This document shows, one piece after another, positions 14,191 to 21,344 of a stretch of 21,371 nt of DNA. Each line of letters starts with the position of its first letter. Within the stretch, counting starts at the first letter, position 1. Under the pieces are notes generated by a model that ran no database searches, was not told where the DNA came from, and saw nothing but the letters and a program-made list of their open reading frames with translations. Made by a program: the position numbers and the translations under genes. The DNA is from an uncultured Bacillus sp. (lineage in GTDB: Bacteria; Bacillota; Bacilli; Bacillales_B; DSM-18226), in the NCBI RefSeq assembly GCF_946478885.1, contig NZ_CAMLDX010000061.1, positions 1-21,371 on the forward strand, read 5' to 3'.

Positions 14191-14469
14191 ATGGAAACTC
14201 TTCCGATTATACATACAAACATTTGGGATGCGATTATTGCGGTCCCTCTAGTTGTTATTCTTACACAGATTATAAAAAAGTTCTCCGCAATCCCAAAGTC
14301 TTACATTCCTGGCATAGCAAATCTAATAGGCTTGGTTATTTCGATATTTTTTGCTCATAGAAAAAACTTTTGGGTTGGAGTATTTATGGGCTTTTTCTAC
14401 GGAAACGCTGCAGTCGGATTATATGCATCAATAAAAACTCAACTTAAAGCTTTCAAAAATAAAAAATAA
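14191..14469 (+). CDS. Orphan phage-holin-like membrane protein, 92 aa
   Basis: Three hydrophobic segments: about residues 13-30 (DAIIAVPLVVILTQIIKK), 40-54 (PGIANLIGLVISIFF) and 60-80 (FWVGVFMGFFYGNAAVGLYAS). The tail is short and basic (KAFKNKK). The order 'membrane segment, I-K-K, IPKSYIP, glycine-containing segment, AAVGLY, basic tail' matches the Hol44-type holins of Gram-positive phages. Holins permeabilise the membrane for endolysin, but here no endolysin or other phage gene is nearby. ATG 14191 has GGAG 8 nt upstream; the frame extends upstream without a better site. It lies between deoD and a tnpB-like relic, so it was probably acquired with mobile DNA. The family call is from pattern only. 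Confidence 0.65.
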   Translation: METLPIIHTNIWDAIIAVPLVVILTQIIKKFSAIPKSYIPGIANLIGLVISIFFAHRKNFWVGVFMGFFYGNAAVGLYASIKTQLKAFKNKK

Positions 14470-14482
14470 GCTGTACCTCTAA

Positions 14483-14580
14483 TTCGCAGCCCGTTACTTT
14501 TATCAACTAGCCGAGAATACTCGCGACTTCAGTCGTGTAGATGAATCGACTTCGGTTGAAGCATAGATGTAGCTATGTTA
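14483..14580 (+). mobile_element. Putative 3'-end relic of an IS200/IS605-type tnpB element with hairpin series
   Basis: An open frame at 14483-14566 would encode the 27-residue tail FAARYFYQLAENTRDFSRVD..., with a stop directly upstream. Overlapping it are three successive hairpins: CGCGAC/GTCGTG with a TTCA loop (14522-14537), TCGAC/GTTGA with a TTCG loop (14546-14559), and AGCATAG/CTATGTT (14560-14579). The string GCCGAGAATACTCGCGACTTC and what follows resembles the right ends of tnpB elements, where the guide (omega) RNA overlaps the 3' end of the gene. The rest of the element is missing. This is recognition by pattern and needs a database match. Confidence 0.4.
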
Positions 14581-14662
14581 ATGAGTGGGGTCATATCATG
14601 AATAGTTTGGTAGGAACGGCATATATATACATTAAGTGACGTATACTGATGTATCTCTCCTG

Positions 14663-14692
14663 CCCCTACATGATGTAGGGGTTCTTTTTTTT
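14663..14692 (+). terminator. Strong intrinsic terminator downstream of the tnpB-like relic
   Basis: CCCCTACA (14663-14670) pairs perfectly with TGTAGGGG (14674-14681) around a 3-nt loop, then TTCTTTTTTTT. No coding gene ends near it on the plus strand; the nearest stop is 14469. It may end a non-coding transcript. Confidence 0.85.
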
Positions 14693-14724
14693 GATAAAGA
14701 AAAAAAGAATTGAAGCTCCAACTT

Positions 14725-14763
14725 ATCCTCGAGACCTTCCTGAGATAGAGAGGGCTTTTTTTC
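14725..14763 (+). terminator. Second possible terminator in the deoD-yodJ gap
   Basis: AAGCTC at the left pairs with GGGCTT before a run of seven T ending at about 14761. An inner TATCCTC/GAGATA stem has one bulge. The pairing is interrupted, so this is weaker than the hairpin at 14663. Confidence 0.4.
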
Positions 14764-14803
14764 ATAGTTTGCTTACAAATGTATGTGACATAGTATCCTT
14801 AAC

Positions 14804-14924
14804 AGGAGCTGTTCTATAAGGCGTCAGGCTCCGCCATAGATCGATGTCCGGTGCACATTGATGCAAAAGGGATAATAGATTCTGTATGGTGGTGCCTGAG
14901 ACCCTTGCTTTTTGGACAGCTCCT
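14804..14924 (+). repeat. Folded MITE-like repeat, copy B
   Basis: A 121-bp element with perfect 9-bp ends, AGGAGCTGT (14804-14812) and ACAGCTCCT (14916-14924). A 15-bp inner stem pairs 14824-14838 with 14885-14899 (one mismatch, one wobble), and an apical stem pairs ATCGATGT with ACATTGAT (14840-14863, one wobble). It is homologous to the minus strand of 1224-1332. It encodes nothing, and an 82-codon frame that crosses it is not credible. Apart from this element and the terminators, the 14470-15100 gap shows no gene. Confidence 0.65.
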
Positions 14925-15100
14925 ATTTGTTGTAGCTTCATTCATTGATCATAGTATGTATCTGTTTTTTGAAGTAAGAAATTATGTTCGGTTTGATGTC
15001 AAAACGATTTCAGTTTCCTCAATATATGAAATCTCTATCGTAATTTATTGTAAAAATGATAGAATAGATAGTACAGTTTTAAAAAAGTTAGGTGAATGAT

Positions 15101-15934
15101 ATGAAGAAAATATTGATAGCAATTGGAAGTGTTGCACTATTGGCAGGTTGCAACATGGAGGAGTCTTCTGATAATGCAGGAAACGATAATGAGCCTGTTC
15201 AGGAGGAAACACAGCTGCCGGGGAAGGAACAGGTGAATCCGGAAAATCATGATCAAAGAGAGTCAGGGAAGAAAACAGACCAAGAAAAGTTGACGCTTGA
15301 TAAAGCGTACTTTAATGATATAAAAGAGGTAGATGGAAAAAAGATTATTCAAAACCCGGGAAATATCATGGTGCTAGTAAATAAAGAATATGGACTTCCA
15401 GATGGGTATGCCCCTGAGGATTTGGTACGCCCAAATGTGCCTTTTTCATTTGGAGATCAGGATATTGAGAAAAGCTATATGAGAAAAGAGGCTGCAAAGG
15501 CGCTGGAAGCGATGTTTAATGACGCTACCTCCCATAATATTCATCTTTACGCTGTATCAGGCTATCGCTCATATGATAGACAAGTTCAAGTATTCAATAA
15601 TGAGGTACAAAATGTTGGCATGGAACAGGCTGCGCAAGTAGTAGCTATTCCAGGATTCAGCGAGCATCAAACAGGACTTTCAATGGATGTATCCAGTGTG
15701 AGTGCCAATTTTTCTCTCTCCAATCAATTCGGCGAAACTCCCGAAGGCAAGTGGTTATTGGAGAATGCCCATCGGTTTGGTTTTATTTTGCGTTACCCAA
15801 GCGGGAAGGAAGACATTACCGGCTATGATCATGAGGCTTGGCATTTTCGTTATGTTGGAGAAAAAGCAGCAACAGAAATTTATCAAAATGGATTCACCCT
15901 TGAGGAATATTTTAATATTGTGAAGAAAATCTAA
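15101..15934 (+). CDS. yodJ: VanY/YodJ-type D-alanyl-D-alanine carboxypeptidase lipoprotein, 277 aa
   Basis: Zinc metallopeptidase (VanY family) that removes the terminal D-Ala from peptidoglycan stem peptides outside the membrane. The N-terminus is a lipoprotein signal with lipobox LAGC (Cys17), followed by an acidic N/E/Q-rich linker to about residue 65. The catalytic domain shows SGYRSYDRQ, then SEHQTGLSMD with zinc ligands His189 and Asp196, and EAWHFRYVG with general base Glu245 and ligand His248. All key residues are intact. ATG 15101 follows AGGTGA by 5 nt; GTG 15092 would lie within that site. It is upstream of ctpA, as in the B. subtilis ctpA/yodJ/deoD region. A terminator follows the stop. 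Confidence 0.93.
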   Translation: MKKILIAIGSVALLAGCNMEESSDNAGNDNEPVQEETQLPGKEQVNPENHDQRESGKKTDQEKLTLDKAYFNDIKEVDGKKIIQNPGNIMVLVNKEYGLPDGYAPEDLVRPNVPFSFGDQDIEKSYMRKEAAKALEAMFNDATSHNIHLYAVSGYRSYDRQVQVFNNEVQNVGMEQAAQVVAIPGFSEHQTGLSMDVSSVSANFSLSNQFGETPEGKWLLENAHRFGFILRYPSGKEDITGYDHEAWHFRYVGEKAATEIYQNGFTLEEYFNIVKKI

Positions 15935-15939
15935 AGAAG

Positions 15940-15976
15940 GCAGGCATCTCTGTTTGCGGATGGTTTGCTCTTTTTT
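15940..15976 (+). terminator. Terminator after yodJ
   Basis: GCAGGCATC (15940-15948) pairs with GATGGTTTGC (15959-15968) with wobbles and one bulge, then six T (15971-15976). Confidence 0.6.
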
Positions 15977-15995
15977 GTGAATCTCCTTTTATAAT
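15965..15995 (+). promoter_or_regulatory. Possible promoter of ctpA
   Basis: TATAAT at 15990-15995 is perfect. TTGCTC (15965-15970) 19 nt upstream is a loose -35 that overlaps the 3' half of the preceding terminator. Confidence 0.4.
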
Positions 15996-16067
15996 GGTAT
16001 TCTTAACAATAAGTAACATGATGTTTCTTTTATTTGGCGTAGTTAAGACAGAAAGTGGTGATTTTTG

Positions 16068-17531
16068 TTGGAAAATGACAAAAACGTAAATAATGATACA
16101 CCGGAGACACAAACCGGTTTTATTCGGATGAAAAAATTCCATTTAGTTATGCTTTTATTTTTTGTTGTATTTCTATCAGCTGGTATTACGACTTTTGCCT
16201 TGACCTTTGGAGAAGACAAAGCGGTAACAGTGGCAAATGAACGTACGGAATTCGACAAGCTTTATACAGCCTTTGATACACTCAAAAGCGATTATTTTAA
16301 AAAGGTAGATGAGAAGAAGTTGATTGATGGTGCAATCAATGGAATGGTAGATTCACTCAATGATCCGTATTCCGATTATATGGATGCAAAGGAAGCCAAA
16401 AGCTTTGATGATACCATTTCTTCTTCTTTTAATGGCATTGGAGCAGAAATACAGGAACAAGACGGCTTTATCATGATCGTTTCACCCATTAAAGATTCTC
16501 CTGCAGAAAAAGCCGGATTAAAGCCAAATGATAAAATTCTTAGTGTAGATGGAAAAAGCATTCAAGGAATGAGTGCATCTGAAGCTGTGCTCTTAATTCG
16601 CGGTGAAAAGGGAACAAAGGTGAAATTAACGGTTCAACGTCCCGGTGTTGAAGAAACAATGGATGTGTCTGTTGTCAGGGACACGATTCCAATCGAAACA
16701 GTATATGGGGAAATGCTCGAGGATGGTATTGCAAAAGTCCAAATCACTTCCTTTTCCACAAATACAACAAAGGAACTTGTTGCCAAATTAGATGAATTGA
16801 AACAGCAGGGAATGAAAGGACTCGTCCTCGATTTAAGGCAGAATCCAGGAGGACTACTGGAGGAAGCGATAAAGATTTCAAGTTTATTCCTTCCGGATCA
16901 TAAGGCGGTACTACAAATTGAAGACCGTAACGGAAAAAGGGAAACCATTACATCAACGGCCACTGGGAATAATACAAATGTACCTTTAGTTGTTGTGATT
17001 GATAAGGGCAGTGCTAGTGCATCTGAAATATTGGCTGCTGCTGTACATGAATCAGCCAATGTAACATTAGTTGGCGAGAAATCGTTTGGGAAAGGGACGG
17101 TGCAGCAACCGCGTAAATTCTCTGATGGTTCAAACATGAAATTCACTATGGAAAAATGGCTGACACCTGATGGAAATTGGATTCATGAAAAAGGTATAGT
17201 TCCGGATGCCGAGGTGGCTTTACCGGCCTATGCTTCGTTGACAGTGATTAATCCAGATACGGAACTTAAACTATCGACCTCTTCCACTCAAGTTAAGTCT
17301 GCACAGCAAATGCTGAATGCACTAGGCTATGAAACCAAAAGAGAAGATGGCTTCTTTGATGAAAAAACCGAACAGGCGGTAAAAAAATTCCAAGCTGCTG
17401 AAAATCTTGAGGTGAATGGAATCATTTCGGGTGATACGACAGTTACTTTGATGGAACGTCTCAGTGATTTGATTGGTCAAAATGATACCCAAATACAAAA
17501 AGCGATTGAAATATTAAAGGGAAAAATGTAA
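16068..17531 (+). CDS. ctpA: C-terminal processing protease CtpA (S41), 487 aa, TTG start
   Basis: Membrane-anchored serine protease of the S41 family, acting outside the membrane. A 22-residue polar N-terminus and one membrane segment (about 24-47) precede a PDZ domain (about 114-200; GIGAEIQ and DSPAEKAGLKPNDKILSV). The peptidase core carries the Ser/Lys dyad Ser317 (GSASASEIL) and Lys342 (SFGKGTVQ), 25 residues apart as in the family. A peptidoglycan-binding domain (about 405-465; QQMLNALGYE, DGFFDEKTEQAVKKFQ) closes the protein. The start is TTG 16068 or the adjacent TTG 16065; the ribosome site is GGTGAT at 16057-16062, and no ATG is suitable. The wall-binding domain and the neighbour carboxypeptidase both point to peptidoglycan work. 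The CtpB paralogue is excluded only by gene context. Confidence 0.93.
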   Translation: MENDKNVNNDTPETQTGFIRMKKFHLVMLLFFVVFLSAGITTFALTFGEDKAVTVANERTEFDKLYTAFDTLKSDYFKKVDEKKLIDGAINGMVDSLNDPYSDYMDAKEAKSFDDTISSSFNGIGAEIQEQDGFIMIVSPIKDSPAEKAGLKPNDKILSVDGKSIQGMSASEAVLLIRGEKGTKVKLTVQRPGVEETMDVSVVRDTIPIETVYGEMLEDGIAKVQITSFSTNTTKELVAKLDELKQQGMKGLVLDLRQNPGGLLEEAIKISSLFLPDHKAVLQIEDRNGKRETITSTATGNNTNVPLVVVIDKGSASASEILAAAVHESANVTLVGEKSFGKGTVQQPRKFSDGSNMKFTMEKWLTPDGNWIHEKGIVPDAEVALPAYASLTVINPDTELKLSTSSTQVKSAQQMLNALGYETKREDGFFDEKTEQAVKKFQAAENLEVNGIISGDTTVTLMERLSDLIGQNDTQIQKAIEILKGKM

Positions 17532-17555
17532 AAAAGCCATTGATTGACTGTAGAT

Positions 17556-17601
17556 AAAAAGGGTGAGCACCTCTTTTAAATAAAGAAGGTCTCACCCTTT
17601 T
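17556..17601 (+). terminator. Long hairpin terminator after ctpA
   Basis: AAAAGGGTGAG pairs perfectly with CTCACCCTTTT. The stem continues inward as ACCTCTTT/AAAGAAGGT with one bulge. The 3' T run is short (four). Confidence 0.75.
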
Positions 17602-17604
17602 GAC

Positions 17605-17624
17605 CGTTTCACAAAGGTGAAACG
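17605..17624. promoter_or_regulatory. Perfect dyad GTTTCAC/GTGAAAC
   Basis: CGTTTCAC (17605-17612) and GTGAAACG (17617-17624) flank AAAG. The dyad follows the ctpA terminator and lies 71 nt upstream of the TTCACA repeats of the next operon. It contains one TTCACA itself (17608-17613). It could be an operator for the operon at 17759. Confidence 0.35.
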
Positions 17625-17694
17625 ATGCCATCAACTCCCTTGCAGGTAAAATAGTGAACGCACTAGCTAAGTATAAAGAAATAATTAAAGTAAT

Positions 17695-17726
17695 TTCACA
17701 ATTTTTTCACAATAAATTAGTATAAT
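17695..17726 (+). promoter_or_regulatory. Promoter of the lipoprotein/two-component operon with TTCACA pair
   Basis: TTCACA occurs at 17695-17700 and 17706-17711, exactly 11 bp apart, followed by TATAAT at 17721-17726. The second unit lies across the -35 position, where no sigma-A -35 box is visible. This layout is that of an activated promoter bound by an OmpR/PhoP-family regulator. It uses the same half-site as the array at 8455-8482. Confidence 0.55.
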
Positions 17727-17758
17727 ATTAATATAAAATTTATTTCAGGAGAAAGCGA

Positions 17759-18730
17759 ATGAAATTGTTAAAGTTATTCCTTCCGGTCATATTATTATCT
17801 TTGGTCATTACCGCCTGTTCGGACAAGTCGTATGCTCCTATTGCCAAAGAGAAAAATATTATCATAACCATCAATATTAAGGATATGACCGTCACATTTG
17901 TTGATGCCGTTCAGCATAAAAAGCTTGCTCAATGGGAAATGGACAAGCCTTATTCCGGCGGTCTGCTGCTCCCTGATAAAGATACCCTTGTTCTTTATGG
18001 CAAACAAGTTGAAACGGTTGATCTGTATTCGCTTTCATCAGGTAAATGGGTCGACAGCTGGAATACAGGTAAAGGCATTGCTAATGGTCGCGTATTACAA
18101 AATCAAAAAGAGCTGGTTTTGGTTGATCAAGCAAGAAACCAGGCTCGTTTTTTCACGACTGGCGGGAAAGAAACAAAATCTGTTATTACAGGACAGAATC
18201 CCTTTACAATCCTCGAAGGGAAAGACAAGCTTTACATAATCAATATCAATGATGAAAACTTGACCGTAATAAAAAAAGACATGAAAGAAACTGCCGAAAG
18301 TTTTAAGATCCATACATTTGCAGCTGGTGCCCTATTAAGAGAAAATCAGAATGAGCTTTGGGTTGGCGGACATGGATCTGGTACAGAAGCAGAATCGGAT
18401 ATACATGTGTATCAGATGAAAGACGGTGCTATGATTCGTACGATTAAAGCTCCATTAATGCCGGTTAATTTTACTGAATTGGATGGGTGTATCTATGTAA
18501 TAAGCCATGGGTCCAATACTTTATATAAATTATCGGAAGAAGGAAATCAGATACAGTCTGTTCAAATTGGTGCCAATCCTTTTGAATTATCAATTTTTCA
18601 TGATGAATTAATTGTAGCCGGATATGATAGTAATGCAATCTATTTTGTTGAACCAAATAATCTGGAGATTAAACATCAAGTACAAGTGGGAAAAGGCCCT
18701 TTTCAATTAATTGTAAGGGAGAGCAAATAA
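17759..18730 (+). CDS. Beta-propeller-like lipoprotein, 323 aa
   Basis: A secreted lipoprotein with a hydrophobic signal and lipobox ITAC (Cys20). The mature part consists of repeated four-strand units, each with a hydrophobic strand, a short turn with N/D/G, and a K/Q-rich strand. Examples are GLLLPDKDTLVLYGKQVETVDL, NPFTILEGKDKLYIININ, ANPFELSIFHDELIVAGYD and GPFQLIVRE. The recurring NPF/GPF turn is typical of YncE-like WD/NHL propellers, which bind partners or ligands. It is the first gene of a four-gene unit with a two-component system immediately downstream (1 nt between stop and ATG), so a role in signal reception on the outer face of the membrane is plausible but inferred. AGGAG precedes the ATG well. 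Confidence 0.88.
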   Translation: MKLLKLFLPVILLSLVITACSDKSYAPIAKEKNIIITINIKDMTVTFVDAVQHKKLAQWEMDKPYSGGLLLPDKDTLVLYGKQVETVDLYSLSSGKWVDSWNTGKGIANGRVLQNQKELVLVDQARNQARFFTTGGKETKSVITGQNPFTILEGKDKLYIININDENLTVIKKDMKETAESFKIHTFAAGALLRENQNELWVGGHGSGTEAESDIHVYQMKDGAMIRTIKAPLMPVNFTELDGCIYVISHGSNTLYKLSEEGNQIQSVQIGANPFELSIFHDELIVAGYDSNAIYFVEPNNLEIKHQVQVGKGPFQLIVRESK

Positions 18731-18731
18731 C

Positions 18732-19415
18732 ATGATAAAAAGAAAAATATTAATTATTGATGATGAAGAAGATATGCGTCACCTCACGCAGATGTATTTG
18801 GAGAACTCAGGCTATGAATGTTACCAGGTCAGTGGAGGAGAGAAGGCTTATTCGCTTCTGAAAGAGCAAAATATGGATTTAATTCTTCTTGATATTATGA
18901 TGCCTGGGGAGAACGGCTTTGAGGTTTGTAAAAAAATACGAGAAACATGTGACACGCCGATTATTTTTCTCTCTGCCAAAGGGGAGGAATGGGATAAAGT
19001 AAAGGCTTTTCAATTAGGCGGAGATGACTATATTGTCAAGCCGTTCAGTCCCGGAGAAATGGTAGCGCGCATTCATGCTGTACTCCGCAGAACGATTCAG
19101 GATCAGACAGAAGAAGAAAGGTTTAAAGTCGGGATTCTTGAAATCGACCAAAAAGGTCGCAAGGTATTGATGGAGGGTCATGAGATCTCATTAACGCTTA
19201 AAGAATATGAGCTCCTCATTTATTTAATGAAGCACAAAAGCCAGGCTCTAAGCAGGGAGCAGTTGCTGGAGCAAATTTGGGGAATTGATTATTTAGGCAG
19301 CCTCCGTACAGTGGATACGCATATTAAAACGATGCGGATGAAGTTAGGAGCTGCTTCTGATTATATCCAAACGGTATGGGGGATTGGCTATAAATTCGAG
19401 GTACCAGCCATATGA
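18732..19415 (+). CDS. OmpR-family response regulator, 227 aa
   Basis: Cytoplasmic two-component regulator. The receiver domain (3-118) has the acidic pocket Asp10/Asp11, phosphoacceptor Asp54 in LLDIMMPGENG, and the conserved Lys in DDYIVKPFSP. The winged-helix DNA-binding domain (about 130-224) shows LTLKEYELLIYLMKH, SREQLLEQIWG, the recognition helix RTVDTHIKTMRMKL and the C-terminal wing VWGIGYKFE. Its stop overlaps the kinase start as ATGA, showing translational coupling. OmpR-type regulators bind direct repeats of about 11-bp pitch, which is exactly what its operon's promoter carries, so autoregulation is likely. I do not identify the specific orthologue. Confidence 0.95.
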   Translation: MIKRKILIIDDEEDMRHLTQMYLENSGYECYQVSGGEKAYSLLKEQNMDLILLDIMMPGENGFEVCKKIRETCDTPIIFLSAKGEEWDKVKAFQLGGDDYIVKPFSPGEMVARIHAVLRRTIQDQTEEERFKVGILEIDQKGRKVLMEGHEISLTLKEYELLIYLMKHKSQALSREQLLEQIWGIDYLGSLRTVDTHIKTMRMKLGAASDYIQTVWGIGYKFEVPAI

Positions 19416-20818
19416 AAATAGGTGCGGGTAGACTTGCACGAAAAATGTGGCTATCTATTACAGCTGCAATTCTGATTACGATATTGTATTCGTATTTACT
19501 GTCCTATTTTTTTTATGAGAAATTATATGTTGAAAATGTGGAGAATGTAATGCTAGAAGAAGGAAAGCTTCTTTCTCATGATTATCATTCAGGCCCTTTG
19601 ACGGATGAATTAAAAGAGAAAATAGAATGGTATAATTCAAAGTCAGATACGGAAGTCTTTTTAGTTAGCAATCCAAAGGAACTAAGTGCCTGCTTTCCTT
19701 TTGAAATGAACGTAGAGGCATTAATTGGGGCAGAAGAGAGAGCACAGTTGTTGGATGGTAAAACAATCGAAAAAGTTGGGTATGAGGAAAGGTTTGATCG
19801 GAAAATCATTTCGGTTGTAGTTCCATTGCTGGATGAGAATCGCCTAGAAGGAATCATCTATATGTACATGCCATTAGCAAAAATCACCGAATTGACAAAA
19901 GAGTTTGCCTATCTTTGGATCACAGCTGCATTGTTGTTCTTAGTCATTGCCTTGTTTATAGGAGGGAAAATTGTCCAGAGACTTACGGGACCGTTAATGA
20001 AAATGAAGGTTGCGGCGAATGAAGTGGCAAAAGGGAATTACTCTACCCGCCTGGATATACACACAAAAGATGAAGTAGGCGAGCTTTCGGCTGCCTTTAA
20101 CCATATGTCAGAATCCATCCAAAAGGAAGATGAACGCAAAAAGGAATTCCTTGCCAATGTTTCACATGAATTACGAACTCCTATCAGCTACGTGAAGGGA
20201 TACAGCGATGCCCTTTTAAGTGATTTAATTAAGAATGAGCAGGATGAAAAACAATACTTGCAGTTAATCCACCGTGAGGCCGGCAGAATGGAGAGGCTTG
20301 TCGGGGATCTGCTTGATTTGTCGCGATTAGACAGGGAAGAGTATCGACTGGTCAAAGTTCCGCTTCCGTTATCCCAATTAATAGAAGATGCTACTATTAA
20401 ATATCAACATGTGTTAAAGGAGAAGGGGTTATCCTTTCGGTTGAATCTGGATCCCGATATCATTATCAATGGCGATGAAGGACGTATCGAACAAATTCTG
20501 CAAAATGTTATGGACAATGCATTGCGCTATACAGAGAAGGGCGGTATTGCTATTGGGATGGAACGGGAAGACCATATGTGTGTCATCAAAATCTGCGATA
20601 CCGGTAAAGGAATACCTGAAGAAGATTTGGCAAAAATAAAGGAACGCTTTTACCGCGTGAATAAGGCAAGAACCAGAAGAGATGGTGGCACGGGACTCGG
20701 ACTTGCTATCGCTGATAAACTGGCTATTCTTCACGGTGGAAGTTTAACCATCTCAAGCGAGCTTGGGAAGGGTACGATAGTGGAAATTCGGCTGCCTGTG
20801 ATAGAAGAAATAAGATAA
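19412..20818 (+). CDS. Membrane sensor histidine kinase, 468 aa
   Basis: Partner of the upstream regulator. Membrane segments at about 13-34 and 167-187 enclose an extracytoplasmic sensor of about 130 residues with a PAS/Cache-like mix of helices and strands (VFLVSNPKE, ISVVVPLLDENRLEGIIYMYMPL). Next come HAMP (190-242), the phosphoacceptor box FLANVSHELRTP with His252, and a complete HATPase: N box QNVMDNALRYT (about 364-374), G1 DTGKGIPEEDL, F box ERFYRV and G2 GGTGLGLAI. All catalytic residues are present. The sensor has no cysteine cluster or evident metal site. The ATGA overlap with the regulator gene and the flanking lipoproteins point to an envelope stimulus. Confidence 0.95.
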   Translation: MKIGAGRLARKMWLSITAAILITILYSYLLSYFFYEKLYVENVENVMLEEGKLLSHDYHSGPLTDELKEKIEWYNSKSDTEVFLVSNPKELSACFPFEMNVEALIGAEERAQLLDGKTIEKVGYEERFDRKIISVVVPLLDENRLEGIIYMYMPLAKITELTKEFAYLWITAALLFLVIALFIGGKIVQRLTGPLMKMKVAANEVAKGNYSTRLDIHTKDEVGELSAAFNHMSESIQKEDERKKEFLANVSHELRTPISYVKGYSDALLSDLIKNEQDEKQYLQLIHREAGRMERLVGDLLDLSRLDREEYRLVKVPLPLSQLIEDATIKYQHVLKEKGLSFRLNLDPDIIINGDEGRIEQILQNVMDNALRYTEKGGIAIGMEREDHMCVIKICDTGKGIPEEDLAKIKERFYRVNKARTRRDGGTGLGLAIADKLAILHGGSLTISSELGKGTIVEIRLPVIEEIR

Positions 20819-20876
20819 GCGTGCTATACTCAATAGAGTGTGCACATATACTTGCATAATTAAAGGGGAATGAGCG

Positions 20877-21344
20877 ATGAAAAGAAAGTGGTATTTATTT
20901 GTATTATTGCTTTTACTATTTTTCTTGATAACAGCATGTTCAGAACAAAAAGCCGCGGATAGAGTTCCGCAGTTTCTTGATGTTCAGCTTTCTCTTAATC
21001 CGGAACAAGGTCAAGTCAATGAACCTATTACCTTCACTGCAAAGGCCACCTATGGCGATAAAGCTGTCACCAATGCGGATGAAGTAGAATTTGAGATTTG
21101 GCGCGCAAATGATGAGAACCATGAAAAGATTATGGTTGAACATTCAGGTGATGGAATATATAAACTGGAGAAGAGCTTTGCTGAAGAAGGAACCTACTAT
21201 GTCTATTCTCATGTTACGGCAGAGGGGTATCATGCCATGCCAAAAAAAGAATTTGTCATCGGTCAGCCTAGTGAACCGGAAACAAATGGCGGAACATCAC
21301 AGATGACTAATACACAAACAGGGGAAGAACATCAAAGTCAATAA
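20877..21344 (+). CDS. YtkA/FixH-like lipoprotein, 155 aa
   Basis: Signal sequence with a very hydrophobic leucine/phenylalanine core and lipobox LITAC (Cys21), so it is a membrane-anchored extracellular protein. The domain at about 33-125 is an immunoglobulin-like beta sandwich of YtkA/FixH type. Its key features are the LSLNPEQGQVNEPITFTAKATYGDKAV start, VEFEIWRANDENHEKI, then DGIYKLEKSFAEEGTYYVYSHVTAEGYHAMPK. The polar tail (about 127-155) is rich in N, T, Q and E and looks like a flexible linker. It follows the kinase by 58 nt with a GGGG-type ribosome site and is the last gene before a terminator. Related proteins are often near copper or envelope-stress genes; no metal ligand set is clear here. 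Confidence 0.9.
   Translation: MKRKWYLFVLLLLLFFLITACSEQKAADRVPQFLDVQLSLNPEQGQVNEPITFTAKATYGDKAVTNADEVEFEIWRANDENHEKIMVEHSGDGIYKLEKSFAEEGTYYVYSHVTAEGYHAMPKKEFVIGQPSEPETNGGTSQMTNTQTGEEHQSQ

Noticed and set aside
14529..14765. 78-codon minus-strand frame
   Set aside because: It reads through the strong terminator hairpin and its T tract, giving a chance poly-Lys frame.
14851..15099. 82-codon plus-strand frame upstream of yodJ
   Set aside because: It starts inside the folded repeat and runs through the yodJ leader without a ribosome site.
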